From an uncultured Actinomycetes bacterium (GTDB taxonomy: Bacteria; Actinomycetota; Thermoleophilia; Gaiellales; F1-60-MAGs149), in assembly GCA_903960645.1 (NCBI GenBank), contig CAJCBN010000401.1, forward strand, positions 1 to 16,894: 16,894 nt of DNA, read 5' to 3'. Positions 15,401 to 16,894 of this stretch are shown here, one piece after another (positions within the stretch are counted from its first letter, which is position 1; each line of letters opens with the position of its first letter). The notes beneath the pieces were generated by a model. It made no database searches. It saw only the letters and a list, made by a program, of their open reading frames with translations, and was not told where the DNA came from. Both the position numbers and the translations under genes were made by a program.

Positions 15401-16894
15401 GCGACGGGGCGGGCAACACCGGCCCGGCCACCGCCGCGACGTCGGCGACGACGATCACGATCGACCGCACCGCGCCGACGGCGTCGCTGACGGCCGTCAC
15501 CGCATCGCCGACCAACGCGACTGCACTGGAGTACACCCTCACGTTCTCGGAGGCGGTCACGGGCGTAGCTGCCGGTGACCTGTCGAACACGGGCACGGCG
15601 ACGGGCTGCGCCTTCGACCCCGGTACCGACTCGGGTACTTCGCGCACGGTCACGATCACGAGCTGCTCCGAGGGCACCCTGGTGCCGCGCTTCGCTGCCG
15701 ACGGCGCCGTCGATGCCGCCGGCAACTCCGGTCCGGCCGCGGCTGCCACGGGCTCGAGCATCACCATCGATCGCACGGCGCCGACGGTGTCGGGCTTCTC
15801 GTCCGCCCAGGCCTCGCCGACCACCGCCGCGAGCCTCACCTACACCCTCACGTTCTCCGAGGCGGTCACCGACGTCGCGGCTGGCGACTTCGCGAACTCG
15901 GGTACGGCGACGGACTGCGTGTTCGCGCCGGGCAACGATACGGGCGCGTCGCGCACGGTCACGATCACCGGCTGCTCCGAGGGCACCGTGACGCCGCAGT
16001 TCAGTGCGGGCGGTGCTGCCGACGCGGCCGCCAACACCGGCCCGGCCGCAGTTGCCAACGCGACCACGACGATCACGCGCGACGTCACCGCCCCGACGGT
16101 TGTCTCGCTCGTTGCGGTCACCGCCTCGCCGACCAACGCGACGACGCTCACGTACACGCTCACGTTCTCCGAGTCCGCCACCGGCGTCGCGGCTGCTGAC
16201 TTCACCAACACGGGTACGGCGACGGGCTGCGTCTTCGCGCCGGGCGCAGACTCGGGCGCAACGCGCACGCTGACGGTCACGAGCTGCTCCGACGGCACGG
16301 TGATCCCGCGCTTCGCCGCCGGTGGCGCGGCCGACCTCGCGGGCACCGCGGGCCCGGCCTCGGCCTTCACTGGTGACACCATCCTCCGCGATGCCGTTGC
16401 GCCGACGGTTTCGTCCTTCACCGCCACCACCGCGACGCTCACGAACGGTGCGAACGTGGTCTACACGCTCACATTCTCCAAGAACGTCACCGGCGTCGCG
16501 GCCGCCGACTTCTCCAACGCGGGTACCGCCGCCGGCTGCGTCTTCAACCCCGGCACCGACTCGGGCGCGACGCGCACCGTCACGGTCACGGGCTGCACCG
16601 ACGGCACGGTGATCCCGCGCTTCGCAGTCAACGGCGCCACCGACGGCGCCAACACCGGCCCGGCGACCGCGGCCGACGGCACGACCGTCACGCGCGACAC
16701 CGTGGCACCGACGCTCGCCGCGATCGGCGTGAACGGCACCGAGGACACGACGCTGACCTTTACGCAGTCTGTGTTCGCAGCCGCCTACGCCGACGCGCGC
16801 ACGTCGACGCCGACGACGATCACCATCGCCGGCCTGCCGTACACCGGCACGCTCAGCCTGTCGGGCACGCCGGTCACCAGCGGCCAGGTGATCC
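6415..16894 (+). CDS. Giant secreted multidomain protein (LamG, Gly-rich and Ig-like repeats), C-terminus outside window
   Basis: The frame is open from GTG 6415 to the window edge: 3493 codons, no stop. Residues 1-27 form a signal peptide ending A-Q-A before A-D-D. V-A-A-C at 16-19 also fits a lipobox, so a lipoprotein is possible. In order: LamG/concanavalin-like domain (about 29-246); glycine-rich domain (248-517); second LamG (523-746); cadherin-like domain (747-832); Ig-like repeat A1 (833-936); a different Ig-like domain (937-1036); second glycine-rich domain (1037-1327); Ig-like domain (1328-1422); 15 more A and 4 B Ig-like repeats (1423-3427); and the start of another cadherin-like module (3428 on). 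The protein is rich in Thr, Ala, Ser and Gly. It resembles bacterial surface adhesins or stalk proteins; ligand and anchoring are unknown because the C-terminus is missing. No clear Shine-Dalgarno or own promoter is seen, so co-transcription with mntH is possible. Confidence 0.88.
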   Translation, partial: MPRCSSFALALIATLVAACAFALPAQAADDTALSLNGTSQYASSTSSIFASNTTFTYEAWARITSTSTCGTAGYCWIVGRDGDAGIAIRGGTYHWYLYTSAGWTTWLDSGVPARAGEWAHVALVRSTTSAWLRINGTTVDTRTGLGASVSAYSSDMSGYPFRVGLVGLTSTTNYFPGSIDEVRYWTTARTEAQIQTDMRTWGPANATGLVGYWDFNDGSGATAANRVTGAAAGSALTITGSPSWVDTKTSATSGGRTVVTFPRSYLTADGGWTAPTGVTSVDYLVVAGGGGGGAWVGGGGGGGGVLQGTKTVTTAANTVTVGMGGLGTLWGTASTTVAARSGTSGLSSIFSDQTAVGGGLGGSYSGTPAAATGGSGGGAGFSSGNGSGTGSGAARQGFAGGIGTAGGVFPAGGGGGAGAVGGNASGSTGGSGGAGRPSSISGTSARYAGGGGGGVHSAGTVGTGTDGGGNGTTNTTDKAGSGTIGTGGGGGGGGNPNNLVSEGGNGGSGTVILSYADPAGPVTIPTDLSRSFGGTPDSVYVGDQAGVDLADTFTFEAWVRPSNATGLQNLFRKQDAYTIGIDSGVLKYALNGTLTPSWSWQSTGVSIPTGSWTHIAFVKDGTTVSVYLNGSATATWSGSTGVPATLLNTSYPLYVGVNGATCTVPLAVCDVAGAEFYNGLISEFRLWATARTGAQIAAAYDKRLASNLLTFPFDEPSGTVAYNTALTGGSTLNGTYSGTASSATIPTLSSPTTIATSDVAAFSGFLPAYDATGDVTFAVGSQGTKGSVAITSATGAFTYTPTTNSTGLDAFTYTATRGSVTSAAQSIGASITDTTAPTVSSFTSAVSSPTNSSSIAYTLTFSESVTGVAAGDFSNAGTATGCVYAPGTDSGATRTVTITSCSEGTIQPRFAANSATDTSSNAGPAAAATASTTITRDAMGPTVTITPSPSTVTPSTSRTSTVTFTLTEAATDFTAADVAVTNGTLSGFSGSGTSYTATFTATGVGPTAVISVAAGTLSDAFGNANTSGSGTITISATNGRTAFTGNGTIGTNGVVYVVERFTSGTTNWTVPNGVTSIDHLLVGGGGGGGGVTGGGFSSGGGGAGQVRGGTTAVTAGQTLSAVVGASGASGGTTSIAASVGGIGGVSSLTGTGVSLTATGGGGGAGGQGNSGATNATNGASGGGGGAQAVVIAQPATGTAGQGTAGGTARADSGSGNSQSGGGGGGAGVAGGNGTSTAGGAGGAGVSNSTSGAVVNYGGGGGGGKRVTGSAGAGGQGGGGTGGLAAAGSAATANTGGGGGGAGGDGLFAGGAGGSGIVVVRYALPAVSVPDLDAGSDTGASNSDDRTTSTVLTLTGSAPPGASVQLKDGGTDTGSTCLANDTTGAWSCTTGTLSAGAHSLTAVASTALDSVVTSTSSALSVTVDSTAPTVSSFSSSTTDGSYKAGATINITATTSEAVQSGNTLTATLDTGATVLLTAASAGTTLTGTYTVAATQNSADLTVSSFTIGTVADTAGNTMTSTTVPSGASNIDGAKAIIIDTTAPTVSSFTSAASSPTNASSITYALTFSENVTGVAIGDFSNSGTATCTFAPDTDSGASRTVTVTCTTGGTIIPVFASAGASDAAGNTGPAPAATATTTITRDVTAPTVSSFSSSTADGSYKAGASINITATTSEAIQSGNTLTVTLDTGATVLLTAASAGTTLTGTYTVTSAQNSADLTVSNFTIGTVADAVGNAMTSTTVPSGGNNIAGAKAIVIDTTAPTISSFSSSTADGTYKQGATITIAATTNEAVQSGNTLTVTLDTGATVLLTAASAGTTLTGTYTVGASETSSDLTVSSFTIGTVADTAGNAMTSTTVPSGLNNIAGAKAIVIDTTAPTVSSFTSAQSTPTNAASFTYTLTFSETVTGVVAGDFSNTGSATGCVYAPGADSGTTRTVTITSCSAGTVVPEFALGGASDAAGNAGPATAATSSTTITIDTTAPSVSSFVSAASTPTNASNVTYTLTFSEAVTGVAVSDFSNSGTASCTFAPGTDSDSSRTVTVTCTTGGTVTPVFALGGATDAAGNTGPASAATATTTITRDVTAPTIASFSSSTVDGSYKAGATINVTATASEAIQSGNTITATLDTGEAVVLTAASAGTTLTGTYTVAAGQNSADLTVSSFTIGTVADTAGNAMTSTTVPSGVNNIAGAQAIVVDTTAPTVSSFTTAQASPTNASSFSYTLTFSESVTGVAAGDFSNTGSATGCVYAPGTDAGTTRSVTISSCSEGTVVPQFASGGATDTAGNTGPASAAAGSSLLIDRTAPTATLTAVTSSPTNASSIEYTLTFSESVTGVAAGDFTQTGTATGCVFAPGTDSGNTRTVTLTSCSGGTVIPHFAANGATDAAGNTGPATIADGPTITRDVTAPTVSSFIAVTASPTNAASLSYTLTFSEVVTGVAAGDFSNTGTATSCAFGPDADSGSSRTVTVTGCSEGTVIPRLAVSAVTDAAGNTGPASAATGATITVDRTAPTVSSFTSTQATPTNAAAVVYALAFSESVTGVAAGDFSNTGTATGCSFSAGTDTGASRTVTISSCSEGTVIPEFALGGATDAAGNAGPAAAATSGTTITIDRTAPTAAITAVTATPTNATTVVYTLTFSESVTGVAAGDFTQTGTATGCVFAPGTDAGAIRTVTLTSYSAGTIIPHFAANGATDAAGNTGPATIADGPTIARDAAAPTVSSFTAVTSSPTNAASISYTLTFSRTVTGVAAGDFSNTGTAASCVFDPSADSGTSRTVTITGCGEGTIIPRFAANGATDAVANTGPATAADGDTVTRDITAPTVSSFTAVTSSPTNASTLTYTLTFSESVTGVAAGDFSQTGTATGCSFSPGTDSGASRTVTITGCGEGTIIPRFAAGGANDLASNGGPAVAATGATITRDTTAPTVTGFTSAQASPTNATSFTYTLTFSESVTGVVAGDFSNTGTAASCTFAPGTDAGASRTVTITNCTAGTVIPEFAAGGASDGAGNTGPATAATSATTITIDRTAPTASLTAVTASPTNATALEYTLTFSEAVTGVAAGDLSNTGTATGCAFDPGTDSGTSRTVTITSCSEGTLVPRFAADGAVDAAGNSGPAAAATGSSITIDRTAPTVSGFSSAQASPTTAASLTYTLTFSEAVTDVAAGDFANSGTATDCVFAPGNDTGASRTVTITGCSEGTVTPQFSAGGAADAAANTGPAAVANATTTITRDVTAPTVVSLVAVTASPTNATTLTYTLTFSESATGVAAADFTNTGTATGCVFAPGADSGATRTLTVTSCSDGTVIPRFAAGGAADLAGTAGPASAFTGDTILRDAVAPTVSSFTATTATLTNGANVVYTLTFSKNVTGVAAADFSNAGTAAGCVFNPGTDSGATRTVTVTGCTDGTVIPRFAVNGATDGANTGPATAADGTTVTRDTVAPTLAAIGVNGTEDTTLTFTQSVFAAAYADARTSTPTTITIAGLPYTGTLSLSGTPVTSGQVI
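7204..7965 (+). repeat. Glycine-rich domain 1 of the giant protein
   Basis: The module opens W-T-A-P-T-G-V-T-S-V-D-Y-L-V-V-A-G-G-G-G and ends G-G-S-G-T-V-I-L-S-Y. Between these are runs of four to eight glycines encoded by mixed GGT/GGC codons (for example 7279-7326, 7648-7665, 7759-7776 and 7873-7896). The same opening and ending define the second copy at 9610-10380. Modules of this kind occur in actinobacterial exoproteins and phage adhesins. The trinucleotide runs keep frame whatever their length. Confidence 0.75.
8911..9222 (+). repeat. Isolated type A Ig-like repeat (A1)
   Basis: This 104-codon unit begins D-T-T-A-P-T-V-S-S-F and contains Y-T-L-T-F-S-E-S-V-T-G-V-A-A-G-D-F and the two-Cys stretch. 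It is separated from the main array by a different Ig-like domain, glycine-rich domain 2 and another Ig-like domain. Confidence 0.85.
9610..10380 (+). repeat. Glycine-rich domain 2 of the giant protein
   Basis: This is a second copy of the module. It opens N-W-T-V-P-N-G-V-T-S-I-D-H-L-L-V and ends G-G-S-G-I-V-V-V-R-Y. Glycine runs lie at 9661-9684, 9952-9969, 10075-10092, 10183-10203 and 10300-10314. The interior sequence differs from copy 1 apart from glycine richness, so the ends are under stronger constraint than the middle. Confidence 0.75.
10681..12990 (+). repeat. Mixed array of type A and type B Ig-like repeats (B1-A2-B2-B3-A3-A4-B4)
   Basis: Unit starts, taken at the Asp before x-T-A-P, are B1 10681, A2 11026, B2 11335, B3 11680, A3 12025, A4 12337 and B4 12646. 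Every B unit is exactly 345 bp (115 residues), lacks cysteine, and carries Y-K-A/Q-G-A, S-G-N-T and S-F-T-I-G-T-V-A-D. A units are 309-312 bp and carry two cysteines. A2-B2 and A4-B4 form two 654-bp blocks that share features not found in other copies. Confidence 0.88.
12991..16695 (+). repeat. Tandem array of 12 type A Ig-like repeats (A5-A16)
   Basis: Unit starts are 12991, 13300, 13606, 13915, 14227, 14533, 14842, 15151, 15463, 15769, 16081 and 16390, giving 306-312 bp (102-104 residues) each. The core is S-P-T-N-A, then Y-T-L-T-F-S-E, G-V-A-A-G-D-F, G-C-V-F-A-P-G-T-D-S-G, R-T-V-T-I-T-S-C, and D-A-A-G-N-T-G-P. Length changes are always whole codons. Most copies vary at synonymous and surface positions while the core is kept, so the array is functional and not very recent. 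Confidence 0.9.
16696..16894 (+). other. Start of a new cadherin-like (tandem-95-type) module at the right edge
   Basis: After A16 the repeat pattern changes. The linker D-T-V-A-P-T is kept, but it is followed by N-G-T-E-D-T-T-L-T-F-T, I-T-I-A-G-L-P-Y-T-G-T-L-S-L-S-G and P-V-T-S-G-Q-V-I. That is the pattern of cadherin-like domains common in long bacterial adhesins. The module is cut by the window end, so the gene continues with at least one further domain type. Confidence 0.65.

Noticed and set aside
12754..15839. Minus-strand open frames of about 570 and 470 codons within the type A array
   Set aside because: These are antisense shadows of the tandem array. One is almost all Arg, Gly and Ala, and the other mirrors the repeat period without a fold of its own.
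12991..16695. Regular repeats of about 309 bp considered as a CRISPR or satellite array
   Set aside because: The repeats are far too long, are codon-phased, encode an Ig-like domain and have no spacer structure.

Overview
This GC-rich window comes from a bacterial chromosome. GTG and TTG starts, 4-bp coupled gene overlaps and several apparently leaderless genes suggest a high-GC actinobacterium, possibly of the Thermoleophilia type. That placement is an inference from style, because no rRNA or other phylogenetic marker is present.

Left part (1-5038). A minus-strand operon holds an ABC-2 exporter ATPase (2008-1094), its permease (1097-336) and the first 113 codons of a CocE/NonD-type serine hydrolase (339-1, cut by the window edge). 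All three are joined by 4-bp stop/start overlaps. Divergent from it is a UbiA-family prenyltransferase most like the MqnP group of menaquinone enzymes (2061-2930). Facing that gene, across two small hairpins, is a minus-strand pair: a PhzF-family isomerase (4230-3409) and a hotdog acyl-CoA thioesterase (3412-2993), again with a 4-bp overlap. A plus-strand toxin-antitoxin-like pair follows: a ribbon-helix-helix/DUF433 protein (4284-4697) and a PIN-like DUF5615 protein (4694-5038). An operator-like inverted repeat covers the antitoxin start codon.

Middle (5039-6393). An NRAMP manganese/iron transporter (mntH) is preceded by a DtxR/MntR-like palindrome sitting on its -10 element.

Right part (6415-16894). 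Just 21 bp after mntH, one reading frame stays open to the window edge. It covers at least 3493 codons, begins with a signal peptide, and encodes a giant secreted or surface mosaic protein. The order is LamG-like domain, glycine-rich domain, second LamG-like domain, cadherin-like domain, Ig-like repeats, second glycine-rich domain, then a long array of two Ig-like repeat types: 16 copies of type A (102-104 residues, usually with two Cys) and 4 copies of type B (exactly 115 residues, no Cys). At the right edge another cadherin-like module begins. The array shows multi-domain block duplications.

The most notable observations are the giant repeat protein and its higher-order duplication history, its placement directly behind a probably metal-regulated mntH, a repeated -10-to-start-codon spacing pointing to leaderless transcripts, and the triple half-site operator of the toxin-antitoxin pair.
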